DNA of 64,000 nucleotides, from the NCBI RefSeq assembly GCF_030812995.1, contig NZ_JAUSTT010000020.1, positions 34,147-98,146 on the forward strand, written 5' to 3'. Each line of letters starts with the position of its first letter. Positions within the stretch are counted from its first letter, which is position 1. The position numbers and the translations under genes are program-made. Shown in pieces: positions 42,206 through 50,641 of the stretch. This DNA is from Bacillus chungangensis. Lineage in GTDB: Bacteria > Bacillota > Bacilli > Bacillales > Bacillaceae_C. The notes below the pieces were generated by a model that worked only from the letters and a program-made list of their open reading frames with translations, had not been told where the DNA came from and did not search any database.

Positions 42206-42901
42206 TTGGCGTATAAAAAAATTCAAGCACCTTTTTTTGTTGTAAACCCTAAGACCTTTTTATACGGCGAGTCATTGATGGATTTAGCACAGTATGCTAA
42301 TCAATTAGCTGATGAATACAGTATTGATATACTTTTTACAGCTCCTTTGACGGAGCTCGCTATTGTTGCCAAAGAGTGTCCAAAATTATTTGTCACTTCC
42401 CAACATATGGATAATATTAAGCCCGGAGATTCAATGGGACGGGTCCTACCTGAATCTTTAAAACAAATTGGTGTTCGTGCAGTCGTCTTGAATCATGCTG
42501 ATAATCCAGTATCACTTGCGATTCTCGCAGATACTATTCAAAGAGCAAAAGATGTAGGATTACAAACGATTGTATGTGCTGACTCAGTTCAAGAGGGACA
42601 AGCTGTTGCTGCTCTAGGACCAGACATCGTCTTAGCTGAACCAACTAGACTTATAGGTCAAGAGCAAATAAGTGATCGTGTTTATGTAACTTCAACGATC
42701 GAAAAAATTAAGGAAGTTAATTCTAATGTTTTGGTGGAACAGGGAGCTGGGATTCGCTCAGAAAAGGACGTGATGGAGTTATTGCAACTTGGAGCCGATG
42801 GTGTTGGTGTAACTAGTGGCATAGTCAAAGCAGGCAATCCAAAAGAAATGATGAAAAAAATGATTCTTTCAGTAGCAGATTTTAAAAAAGAAAGGAAGTA
42901 A
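42206..42901 (+). CDS. Triosephosphate isomerase-like protein (catabolic paralogue)
   Basis: About 231 residues. TPI landmarks are all recognisable but divergent: NPKTF (catalytic Lys), LNHADNP (His; HSERR in standard TPI), LAEPTRLIG (Glu in the YEPVWAIG position), and GADGVGVTSGIVKA (phosphate). Divergence fits paralogues that isomerise other aldose/ketose phosphates, such as four-carbon ones. The start is taken as TTG at 42206, since the ATG 12 bases earlier lies within the RBS AAAGGATGATC. In the operon between aldolase and YjbQ. Confidence 0.75.
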   Translation: MAYKKIQAPFFVVNPKTFLYGESLMDLAQYANQLADEYSIDILFTAPLTELAIVAKECPKLFVTSQHMDNIKPGDSMGRVLPESLKQIGVRAVVLNHADNPVSLAILADTIQRAKDVGLQTIVCADSVQEGQAVAALGPDIVLAEPTRLIGQEQISDRVYVTSTIEKIKEVNSNVLVEQGAGIRSEKDVMELLQLGADGVGVTSGIVKAGNPKEMMKKMILSVADFKKERK

Positions 42902-42905
42902 TTTT

Positions 42906-43421
42906 ATGGCTGTTTATTCCGGAAAGCTTATCCTACCATCACATGGTAATAGAGTAACTTATCATGAAGTAACCGAGCAAGTGAAAGAACATGTAGCTAA
43001 AAGTGGCATTCAGGAGGGGATTTGTACCGTTGCCTCGCCACATACAACGTGTTCCGTCATTTTTGAGGAGTTATCGTACGATAAAAATTATTATGGCTAT
43101 GAGTATTTACAGGTTGATTTAAACAATCTTTTGGAAAAGTTAATACCACGCTGTGTAACAGAAGGACAGTATTTTCATCCAGGACCAAATCATATTAAAG
43201 TTGGATTAGAAGACTTTAAAGGTAAAATTAGTCCTGATGCGTATACAATGCTAAATACAGATGCACATCTGAAAAGTACACTTTTAGGGACAAGTGAAAC
43301 GTTTGTAATTGAAAATGGTGAAATGCAGATTGGTTTAGTAGGTTATATCTATTTTATCGACTGGGACCAAATACGTAAAAGAGATCGTACTTGTCATATA
43401 AAAATTATCGGTGAATATTAA
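42906..43421 (+). CDS. YjbQ/UPF0047 family protein
   Basis: 171 residues. Conserved family motifs SPHTTCSVIFEE and DAHLKSTLLGTSE, with metal-binding His/Glu residues. YjbQ proteins are reported to have low thiamine-phosphate synthase activity and some occur in sugar operons; its job here is unknown. It starts 4 bases after the TPI-like gene (RBS GAAAGGAAG), so it belongs to the operon. Confidence 0.8.
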   Translation: MAVYSGKLILPSHGNRVTYHEVTEQVKEHVAKSGIQEGICTVASPHTTCSVIFEELSYDKNYYGYEYLQVDLNNLLEKLIPRCVTEGQYFHPGPNHIKVGLEDFKGKISPDAYTMLNTDAHLKSTLLGTSETFVIENGEMQIGLVGYIYFIDWDQIRKRDRTCHIKIIGEY

Positions 43422-43562
43422 AGAGCGATATTCAAGTGAAGAAACCAACATAATAGGTTTGAGGTAATCATATGCAATAAATCTCCTTTAAATTGTGTCT
43501 TAATAAGAAAATTAAATAGATATAAACATAATTAATAGACTGTCATTACCTTATATAGGGAT

Positions 43563-45539
43563 GTGTCGAAGTTGCTCGATATCTCAAAACGTCAAGCAAA
43601 GTTAATAGAGTTAATGTCTGAAAGGGAAGAATATTTACCAGCTAAATATTACGCAGATTGTTTAAAAGTATCGGAAAGGACAATTTTTAATGATATTGCA
43701 AAATTGGAAGGGTTATTAACAACTTATCATATTGTCATTGATAAAAAGCCAAATCTTGGTATAAAACTTTGTGGGGAGATTATTTCCTTAGATCATTTGA
43801 TTCAAGATGTTTTTAAGAAGACAAAAATAAAAGATTCCACTTACTATACACCTTTGGATCGACAAATATTAATAGTGAAGAGCTTATTGATTGAAAATAA
43901 AACGGTTACTTACCAATCTTTATCATTGGATTTCTATATTAGTACTACGTCTATTATTAAAGATATTCATCGGATTCGGACTTTTATGGACAATGATGTG
44001 AAGCTCGTTTCAGACGTCAAAGGCACCCGGGTTTATGGTACAGAATCTGGTATACAAAGAGCACTTAAACGTTTTGCTTATTATTTAATAGAGCAAGTAA
44101 TGCATAACTATTCCCTGTCTTCTTATTCTAAAATACTCGATCCTTTATTTGGAAAAGATATTGTGAAAGTTGTTTATCAATCTATGCAGGAATTAATATC
44201 AGCACTAGATTGTAATGTTTCCGAGCAATACTTAAAATCTCTTTTCATTTCACTATTGGTATTGACTGCACGTTCCTATCGTGGCAATCACTTAAATGAC
44301 TCACCAAAAATACAGATAGAAGGAATTGAGTATTTAACAAATTACCCACTAGCGATTCAAATTTGTCATAGTATCTCATCTAATTTATGTTTTACATTTT
44401 CGGACCTAGAACATAGGTATGTAAGTAATCAACTATTTGCCCATCGGATTGAAGCAAAAGTGAATAATAAATACTTTGAGTCTCTTTTTTCCAGTGATAT
44501 TCAAAGTATTATTTCCGACGCAAGTGAGGCATTAGAAATAGATTTAACGACTGATGATAAGCTTTATGATTCCCTGATTTATCATATGTTTCCAATGATC
44601 TATAGGATAAAATCAGACATTGATATTGTGAATCCGTTATTAAATGAAATAAAAAATAACTATGGTGTTCTTTTTAGAGTTATCTGCTATATATTAGAAG
44701 ATTTTGAAAAAAAGTACGGTATTAAATTAACAGATGATGATATCGGTTTTATTACAATTCATTTTAGAGTTGCAATTGAGCGTAAAGCACAAATATCTAA
44801 GATTTTAGTTGTTTGCCAAACAGGGCTTGTTACATCTGACCTAATTCTTAATCGCATCAAAAAACTCTTGCCCGCAAATTTACAGTTTAAGCTTATTGCA
44901 AAACCACATTTGAAAGATGAAGATATTTCAAGTGTTGACTTTATTATTTCTTCCGTTCAACTAGACAATATAGATATGCCTATCGTTTACGTATCACCAT
45001 TAGTTAGTGATGCAGATTTAATGAAAATTTACTCCTATTATTTAAAATACTCGGCGTCTTCTGTGAAGAAAAAAGATGTAGACAAACTGGAGCCAGATAT
45101 TATTTTAAGGAATTTAAATAGTCGCTACGTTTTTCTAAATGAAAAAGTGAAAACAAAGCAAGCTTGTTTAGAAAAAATGATTCATCTACTTGAAAAAGAT
45201 GGTATCGTGCAAAAAAACTTTAAAGCCTCCGTTTATGAACGTGAGGAACTAGGGAACACCTCTGTTCAAAAATGGGTTGCTGCTCCCCATGGACTGCAAT
45301 CGTATGTAAACGAAACCAAAATTGCCATCATGACTACAGAGGAGCCTATCAAATGGAATAATGAATCAAACGTCTCATTAATTATATTACTAGCGGTGGC
45401 AGAAAGAGATATTGTTCATATTCGTAAACTTCTAGGTCATATTTATAGAATTATATTAAATACAGAGAATATCGAGAGAAGTATTAAGTCTCTAAAACAA
45501 CCAAATGATTTGATAAATCTATTTTCCGGTAAATTTTAG
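43563..45539 (+). CDS. PRD-type PTS transcriptional activator (second)
   Basis: 658 residues: HTH_11 (YLPAKYYADCLKVSERTIFNDI), a second HTH (VTYQSLSLDFYISTTSIIKDI), two PRDs (about 190-400), an EIIB-like domain (LVVCQTGLVTSDLIL) and a degenerate EIIA-like C-terminus (VAAPHGLQSYV). It likely activates this operon when unphosphorylated by its EIIs. GTG at 43563 is used; a TTG three codons later is equally possible. Confidence 0.83.
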   Translation: MSKLLDISKRQAKLIELMSEREEYLPAKYYADCLKVSERTIFNDIAKLEGLLTTYHIVIDKKPNLGIKLCGEIISLDHLIQDVFKKTKIKDSTYYTPLDRQILIVKSLLIENKTVTYQSLSLDFYISTTSIIKDIHRIRTFMDNDVKLVSDVKGTRVYGTESGIQRALKRFAYYLIEQVMHNYSLSSYSKILDPLFGKDIVKVVYQSMQELISALDCNVSEQYLKSLFISLLVLTARSYRGNHLNDSPKIQIEGIEYLTNYPLAIQICHSISSNLCFTFSDLEHRYVSNQLFAHRIEAKVNNKYFESLFSSDIQSIISDASEALEIDLTTDDKLYDSLIYHMFPMIYRIKSDIDIVNPLLNEIKNNYGVLFRVICYILEDFEKKYGIKLTDDDIGFITIHFRVAIERKAQISKILVVCQTGLVTSDLILNRIKKLLPANLQFKLIAKPHLKDEDISSVDFIISSVQLDNIDMPIVYVSPLVSDADLMKIYSYYLKYSASSVKKKDVDKLEPDIILRNLNSRYVFLNEKVKTKQACLEKMIHLLEKDGIVQKNFKASVYEREELGNTSVQKWVAAPHGLQSYVNETKIAIMTTEEPIKWNNESNVSLIILLAVAERDIVHIRKLLGHIYRIILNTENIERSIKSLKQPNDLINLFSGKF

Positions 45540-45580
45540 GATCATGATACAAAAGTAGAAGGATTTTGGAGGACAAACAC

Positions 45581-46030
45581 ATGTATGTAGAAGAAGACTT
45601 AGTTTTCTATAACCTACCTTTCGTTAATCAAGATCAGCTTTTTGATTTTATGGCAGATAAACTCGAAAAGAAAGATTACGTAACGAAAGGTTTTAGAGAG
45701 GCAATTAAAAAACGTGAAAAGGAATACCCAACTGGATTAAAACTAAGCGGCCTAAATGTAGCCATTGTCCATACAGAAGCGGTTTTTTCCAACACAGAAA
45801 AACTGGTGGTGATTAAACCTAAAGAACCAATTACATTCAAAAATCTAGAGGATTTACAACCAATCGAGGTGGACTTGGTTCTTGGCCTGATTTTGAACGA
45901 TAGCAATACACACTTAGAGATACTGCAAAAAATCAGTACTTTACTACAAGAACAAAAGGTTATTAAAGAGATTCAAGATGTTAAGTCTCAATCTGAATTG
46001 CTGTCATTAATGCAATATTACATTAATTAA
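45581..46030 (+). CDS. PTS EIIA, galactitol (GatA) type
   Basis: About 149 residues of the fructose/mannitol-EIIA fold, phospho-His in LNVAIVHTEAVF, preceded by the family's YPTGLKL. ATG at 45581 after GGAGGACAAACAC; the frame opens five codons earlier with a TTG. It receives phosphate from HPr. Followed by EIIB and EIIC of the same system. Confidence 0.85.
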   Translation: MYVEEDLVFYNLPFVNQDQLFDFMADKLEKKDYVTKGFREAIKKREKEYPTGLKLSGLNVAIVHTEAVFSNTEKLVVIKPKEPITFKNLEDLQPIEVDLVLGLILNDSNTHLEILQKISTLLQEQKVIKEIQDVKSQSELLSLMQYYIN

Positions 46031-46046
46031 AAAAGGAGAATGCAAA

Positions 46047-46331
46047 ATGAAAAAAAGAATAGTAGTTGCTTGTGGGGCAGGTTTAGCAACTTCCACGATG
46101 ATTTTAGAAAAAGTAAAAAATACTTTAGAAGGGACAGGAATCAAGTATTCAATAACTCAATCACAAATTTATGAGTTATCTTCGCATGATGGTAATGCAG
46201 ACTTGTTTGTCACTTCTATGAAAGTTGATGAAACAAAGTATAAGACACCTGTTGTTATAGGGACTTCATTTTTAATTGGTATGAACGAAGAAGAAACAAA
46301 GAACAAAATTATTCAAATACTTTCAAAATAA
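46047..46331 (+). CDS. PTS EIIB, galactitol (GatB) type
   Basis: 94 residues, phospho-Cys in VACGAGLATSTMI near residue 9. RBS AAAAAGGAG. Between gatA-like and gatC-like genes with short gaps. Confidence 0.87.
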   Translation: MKKRIVVACGAGLATSTMILEKVKNTLEGTGIKYSITQSQIYELSSHDGNADLFVTSMKVDETKYKTPVVIGTSFLIGMNEEETKNKIIQILSK

Positions 46332-46343
46332 GGAGGAGTAATT

Positions 46344-47666
46344 GTGGGAATTATAGACTACTTTTTATCTTTGGGGTCAACAGTTTTTGTTCCACTTGTA
46401 TTAATTGTCATTGGTATTGCTTTGGGCCAAGGAGTGTTACGTTCTATCCGTAGCGCAATTACCGTAGGTATAGGTTTTATTGGACTAAATTTAGCAATTT
46501 CTTTAATATCAAATACATTAGAACCCGCTGTTAGTAAAATTGTCGAACGCTTTTCAATTGACTTAACAGTTATAGATATAGGTTCAGGTGCTGCTGCAGG
46601 TGTTGCTTTCTCATCTGTTGTAGGTGCCCTAATTATTCCTGCAGTTTTTATTCTTAACGTACTACTGTTAGTAATTGGGTTTACTAAAACAATGAATATT
46701 GATATCTTTAATTATTCACATTACGCTTTTACAGGTGCTGTCGTTCATTTGATGACTGGTAGTATTGTAATAGCGATGGGAGCAAGTTTAATTCAAGCAA
46801 CGTGGTCCCTATTATCAGCCGATTATTCAGCCAATCAGGTCCAAGAAGCGCTTGGTGTTGAAGGAATTTCAATTCCACAAGGATATGCGGCAAGTACTGT
46901 CCCGATTTTCACTGCTTTAGATAAAATTTACAATCGCATTCCATTCCTACGTGATTCAAAACTTGATTTGTCACACTTACAGCAACGTATTGGCATGTTT
47001 GGTGACCCAGTTATAATAGGCGCTGCACTTGGTACAATCCTAGCCTTGTTAGCGGGTTATAACTTCGTTGATGGAGCCAATTTACTTATGGGTGTAGTAG
47101 CCATTATGGTACTTTTCCCTCGTATGGTAAAAATTATCGTGGAAGGATTACTACCAATCTCGGAATCAGCCAAAATTTTCTTTAATAAACATTTTAAAGG
47201 AAAAGAAGTTTTTATTGGTTTAGACTCTGCTTTAACGCTAGGTTTACCAACCACACAAATTGTTGGTACGATGTTAATTCCCGTTACCTTGATTTTAGCT
47301 GTAATTTTACCTGGTAATAAGGTCTTGCCATTAGGTGATTTGGCATTTGCTGCTTTCTTTACTTGTATGGCAACGATTATCCATAAGGGTAATATCTTAA
47401 AAACAATTATTAGTGGTGTTATTAATATGGCCATCATCCTATATATTTCAACCTGGTTTGCTCAATACTTCACAAAACTTGCAGCTAACAGTGGCGCTGT
47501 AGGCATCAAAGGTGAAACAACTGCTCTTTGGAATGGTAATATTTTTGATTTGATCATTGCAAAATTAGGTAGTTTCGGAGTTATTGGGATTGTTATTCTA
47601 ATTATTATCACAATTCCTATCGGTCTTTATGTTAAAAAAGTCACAGCCAGCCAGAAAGCTGTTTAA
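46344..47666 (+). CDS. PTS EIIC, galactitol (GatC) family
   Basis: 440 residues, about 10 membrane segments. GatC features include IGFIGLNLAISLI, the LDLSHLQQRIGMFGDPVIIGA segment and the LDSALTLGLPTTQIVGTMLIPV loop. It imports a polyol or ketose that is phosphorylated by EIIB. GTG at 46344 with AAGGAGGAG. A truncated copy of this gene lies at 49.3 kb. Confidence 0.87.
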   Translation: MGIIDYFLSLGSTVFVPLVLIVIGIALGQGVLRSIRSAITVGIGFIGLNLAISLISNTLEPAVSKIVERFSIDLTVIDIGSGAAAGVAFSSVVGALIIPAVFILNVLLLVIGFTKTMNIDIFNYSHYAFTGAVVHLMTGSIVIAMGASLIQATWSLLSADYSANQVQEALGVEGISIPQGYAASTVPIFTALDKIYNRIPFLRDSKLDLSHLQQRIGMFGDPVIIGAALGTILALLAGYNFVDGANLLMGVVAIMVLFPRMVKIIVEGLLPISESAKIFFNKHFKGKEVFIGLDSALTLGLPTTQIVGTMLIPVTLILAVILPGNKVLPLGDLAFAAFFTCMATIIHKGNILKTIISGVINMAIILYISTWFAQYFTKLAANSGAVGIKGETTALWNGNIFDLIIAKLGSFGVIGIVILIIITIPIGLYVKKVTASQKAV

Positions 47667-47691
47667 TATATAAAGAAAGTGAGTGTATACA

Positions 47692-47730
47692 GTGTTAGTT
47701 TCACCCTCTATCCTGAGTGCTGACTTTCTT
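47692..47730 (+). pseudogene. 5' remnant of a ribulose-phosphate 3-epimerase gene
   Basis: A GTG-led frame encodes VLVSPSILSADFL, the same N-terminus as the intact rpe gene at 49.7 kb, and then breaks off. It sits just after gatC, as the intact rpe sits just after the gatC remnant. Confidence 0.75.
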
Positions 47731-47747
47731 CTATATTTTCTTTCGTT

Positions 47748-47861
47748 ACGGACATACCAATCATTTTTTACGGACCTGGTGATGAAAAATTAGCACATCA
47801 ACCTGATGAGTATGTTTTTATTGAGAAATACATTCAGTCCAAAAAGGATTATATTGCATGA
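47748..47861 (+). pseudogene. 3' remnant of an M20-family peptidase/deacylase gene
   Basis: The frame reads DIPIIFYGPGDEKLAHQPDEYV...YI and a stop, the recognisable C-terminal end of ArgE/DapE-type M20 enzymes (GPGD..LAH..DE). No start or upstream part remains. Confidence 0.7.
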
Positions 47862-47957
47862 ACTAAAAGATATGATCAAAGTTTGAAGGAATCCTCGGGT
47901 AGAAAAATTCTATTATAGGCATATAATTCTAAAAATGTATATAAAGGGGAGTATGAA

Positions 47958-49124
47958 ATGAGCGTATATAATACAACTGTTTTTAATGCCAAGACTAAAT
48001 TAATTTCTGGAGCAGGGAGTATGAAGGAACTATCCGGGGAAATAAAAAAGATAAAAGCAAGTACCATTCTTGTTATTACTGATAAAGGCATAAAGAATGC
48101 AGGTATTTTAAATCAAGTATTAGCGGAAGTACAACCAAGTTGCAAAACGATTATATTTGATGAAGTAAAACCAAATCCATGTGTGGAAATGACTGATAAA
48201 GCTTTTCATTCTTTTAAAGATAACGGTATTCATTTAATTTTAGCAGTTGGAGGGGGAAGTGTACTAGACACTGCTAAAGGACTTTCTATACTCTTAGCAA
48301 ATGGCGGTTCAATTGCAGATTATTTTGGATTCGATTTATATAAAAATAACACTTTACCTATATTTGCAGTACCTACAACTGTTGGAACAGGAAGCGAAAG
48401 TGGGAATGCCGCAGTTTTTACAGATAATAAAGATGATTTAAAAACGAAGAGACTAGTATTTGGTGAAGATTTATTCCCAGAAGTTGCTTTCCTTGATGCT
48501 GCATTACTTAAAAATATGCCAAGTCATCTTATTTCATCCACAGGAATGGATGCACTTACACATGCTATTGAGGGATACGTATCAAATTGGAGTTCACATG
48601 TAACAGATGCGTTAAACCTTCATGCAGTTAGAGTGATTGGAAACTCAATTCGTCAAGCAACAGCCAATAGTGAAAATGTAGAAGCTATGCATGCAATGTT
48701 ACTAGCAAGTACAAGTACTGGTTTAGGCATGGCAAATTCAGGTCTTGGGATGGTACATGGAATCTCTCACGCGATAGGAGCACAATATGATGCTCCGCAT
48801 GGTATAGTTAATGCTATTCTTCTTCCTTATATACTAGAGTATAACTGGATCGCTAATCCTGTTAAATTCTCTCATATTGCAGAAGCCTTACGTGTAAATA
48901 TTGATGGATTATCTGTTGAAGATGCTGCAAAGGCCGCAATTGAACATGTTAAGCATTTAACGAAAGAGGTTGGCATACCTGAAAAGTTAAGAGCAATTGG
49001 CGTAGATGATTCCAAGATAGATTTATTAACAGATATAGCATTTAATGATCAACAATATATGGTTCCAAATCCTCGTAAAATGACAAGACAGGATATATAT
49101 AACATCCTTAAACAAGCTATTTAG
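47958..49124 (+). CDS. Iron-containing (type III) alcohol dehydrogenase
   Basis: 388 residues. NAD site AVGGGSVLDTAKG, PTTVGTGSE, metal ligands in DALTHAIEGY and HGISHAIGAQYDAPHG. Oxidises or reduces a polyol or aldehyde; a role in the neighbouring polyol-PTS pathway is plausible. RBS AAGGGGAG. It lies inside a segment flanked by partial duplications of gatC and rpe, so it may have been inserted into the operon. Confidence 0.85.
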   Translation: MSVYNTTVFNAKTKLISGAGSMKELSGEIKKIKASTILVITDKGIKNAGILNQVLAEVQPSCKTIIFDEVKPNPCVEMTDKAFHSFKDNGIHLILAVGGGSVLDTAKGLSILLANGGSIADYFGFDLYKNNTLPIFAVPTTVGTGSESGNAAVFTDNKDDLKTKRLVFGEDLFPEVAFLDAALLKNMPSHLISSTGMDALTHAIEGYVSNWSSHVTDALNLHAVRVIGNSIRQATANSENVEAMHAMLLASTSTGLGMANSGLGMVHGISHAIGAQYDAPHGIVNAILLPYILEYNWIANPVKFSHIAEALRVNIDGLSVEDAAKAAIEHVKHLTKEVGIPEKLRAIGVDDSKIDLLTDIAFNDQQYMVPNPRKMTRQDIYNILKQAI

Positions 49125-49125
49125 T

Positions 49126-49286
49126 TTTATCCCACATCTAACTGGCAGTAAGACCCCCACCTCGGGGAGTAAGAGGAATCGAAGAAGTCTAGGTGGGGGA
49201 TAACTGCCAGTAAATGTCCGATTGGTTCAACTAACCATGAGTGGGGGATGAGAGAAAACCCCCACTCATGGAAGTTTCACTTTATT
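49126..49286 (-). repeat. Palindromic non-coding repeat element, copy D (short form)
   Basis: Read on the minus strand it is almost identical to copy C: ATAAAGTGAAACTTCCAT, hairpin GAGTGGGGG...CCCCCACTC, TTGAACCAATCGGAC, CCCCCACCTAG...CGAGGTGGGGG, ending GATGTGGGATAAA. It lies directly behind the dehydrogenase stop. Confidence 0.85.
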
Positions 49287-49320
49287 GCTAAAAAAATCAG
49301 ACTATAAAGGAATCAAGAAA

Positions 49321-49668
49321 CGTACTCCATTCTTAAATGATGCAATATTTGACTTGTCACACTTACAGCAACGTATTGGTATGTTTGGTGACCCAGTTAT
49401 AATAGGCACTGCACATGGTACAATACTAGCTTTGTTGGCGGGTTATAACTTCGTCGATAGAGCCAATTTATTTATTTATTTATGGGTGTAGTAGCCATTA
49501 TGGTACATTCCCTCGTATTGTAAAAATTATAGTGGAAGGACTACTACCAATCTCAGATGCTACGAAAAAATAATTTAACAGGTATTTCAGTGGAAAAGAA
49601 GTATATATAGGGTTAGACTCTGCATTAACATTGGGGTTGCCTACAACACATATGTTAAAAAGGTAATA
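49321..49668 (+). pseudogene. Truncated duplicate of gatC
   Basis: DNA here is close to parts of the intact EIIC gene. It encodes LSHLQQRIGMFGDPVIIG, then a frameshift region (VAIMVHSLVL), KIIVEGLLPIS, LDSALTLGLPTT, and finally jumps to the last codons (YVKK). The start, several internal parts and most of the C-terminal half are missing. Confidence 0.8.
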
Positions 49669-49700
49669 TCTAGTACTAATTAACAGAAAGGTGAGTGAAA

Positions 49701-50345
49701 TTGGTGATTGTATCACCTTCTATTTTAAGTGCTGACTTTCTGAACTTGGAAAGGGATATTAAACGATTAGAAAGTGCGGATGCGAATTTTATTCATATTG
49801 ATATTATGGATGGCGTATTTGTTGACAATATAACTTGGGGGCCATCCACTGTTTCAGAGATTCGTAAAATAACGTCATTGACTTTAGATGTACACTTAAT
49901 GGTCAATAAACCAGAACGCATAATAGATGAATATATTAAAACAAAAGCCAATATTATTACGATTCATCCAGAAAGCACTATTTTTTTAAGAAAGACGTTA
50001 TTGCAAATAAAAAATAGTGGTCTTAAGGCTGGTTTAGCTTTAAAACTGGAAACACCGATTAATGCAATAGAAAATTGCTTGGATTTAATAGATGTTGTAC
50101 TTTTACTGACTTGTGATGAAGGTTTTGGAGGAATGGATTTTCATCCTCTATCGCTTGAAAAAATTTCGCTGCTAAGTAAGTGGCGTAGAGATCAAGGCCT
50201 AGATTTTAAAATTGAAGTAGATGGTGGTGTCAATCTGGAAACTGGAAAGTTGTGTAAAGAGGCGGGGGCTGATATATTAGTTTCCGGTTCCTATATCTTT
50301 AAGAGAGATATGAAAAAAGCTATTAATCTATTAAAAAATGTATAA
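49701..50345 (+). CDS. rpe: Ribulose-phosphate 3-epimerase (catabolic)
   Basis: About 214 residues, TIM barrel with SPSILSADF, IHIDIMDGVFV (metal Asp/His), LDVHLMV, EVDGGVN and the phosphate motif GADILVSGSYIF. It epimerises a ketopentose (or related) phosphate at C3. The usual GFGGQ.F loop reads EGFGGMDFH, so specificity may be shifted. The start is TTG at 49701 or GTG at 49704 (RBS AGAAAGGTGAG). Last gene of the second PTS region. Confidence 0.85.
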   Translation: MVIVSPSILSADFLNLERDIKRLESADANFIHIDIMDGVFVDNITWGPSTVSEIRKITSLTLDVHLMVNKPERIIDEYIKTKANIITIHPESTIFLRKTLLQIKNSGLKAGLALKLETPINAIENCLDLIDVVLLLTCDEGFGGMDFHPLSLEKISLLSKWRRDQGLDFKIEVDGGVNLETGKLCKEAGADILVSGSYIFKRDMKKAINLLKNV

Positions 50346-50517
50346 AACTTCCCCTCTATTAGGTAAGATGTTGCATAGAACTTTAGATATACTAAGGTAA
50401 ATATAAATAAAAAACATAGTTAGCGTTTGTAAATGCGACAGCACCCGATGTGGAAACAGTAATGGCAGATCTCCGTTTTTTTAAAATCAATAATTTAGTC
50501 AACTCAACCACAGCATG

Positions 50518-50547
50518 CACGCATCCCTGTACGGATGCGTGTTTTTT
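50518..50547 (+). terminator. Terminator at the end of the second PTS region
   Basis: CACGCATCC / GGATGCGTG stem, then six T. A second imperfect hairpin at about 50600-50632 (AAGGCCTCTCC/GGAAAGACCCTT) probably ends the minus-strand deacetylase gene. Confidence 0.85.
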
Positions 50548-50641
50548 ATCCTAGTTGATCATCTTTACCGGGCATATATTGAAGTAAAATTTTCAACTTG
50601 AAAAGGCCTCTCCTTTTTATGGAAAGACCCTTTCATCATAC

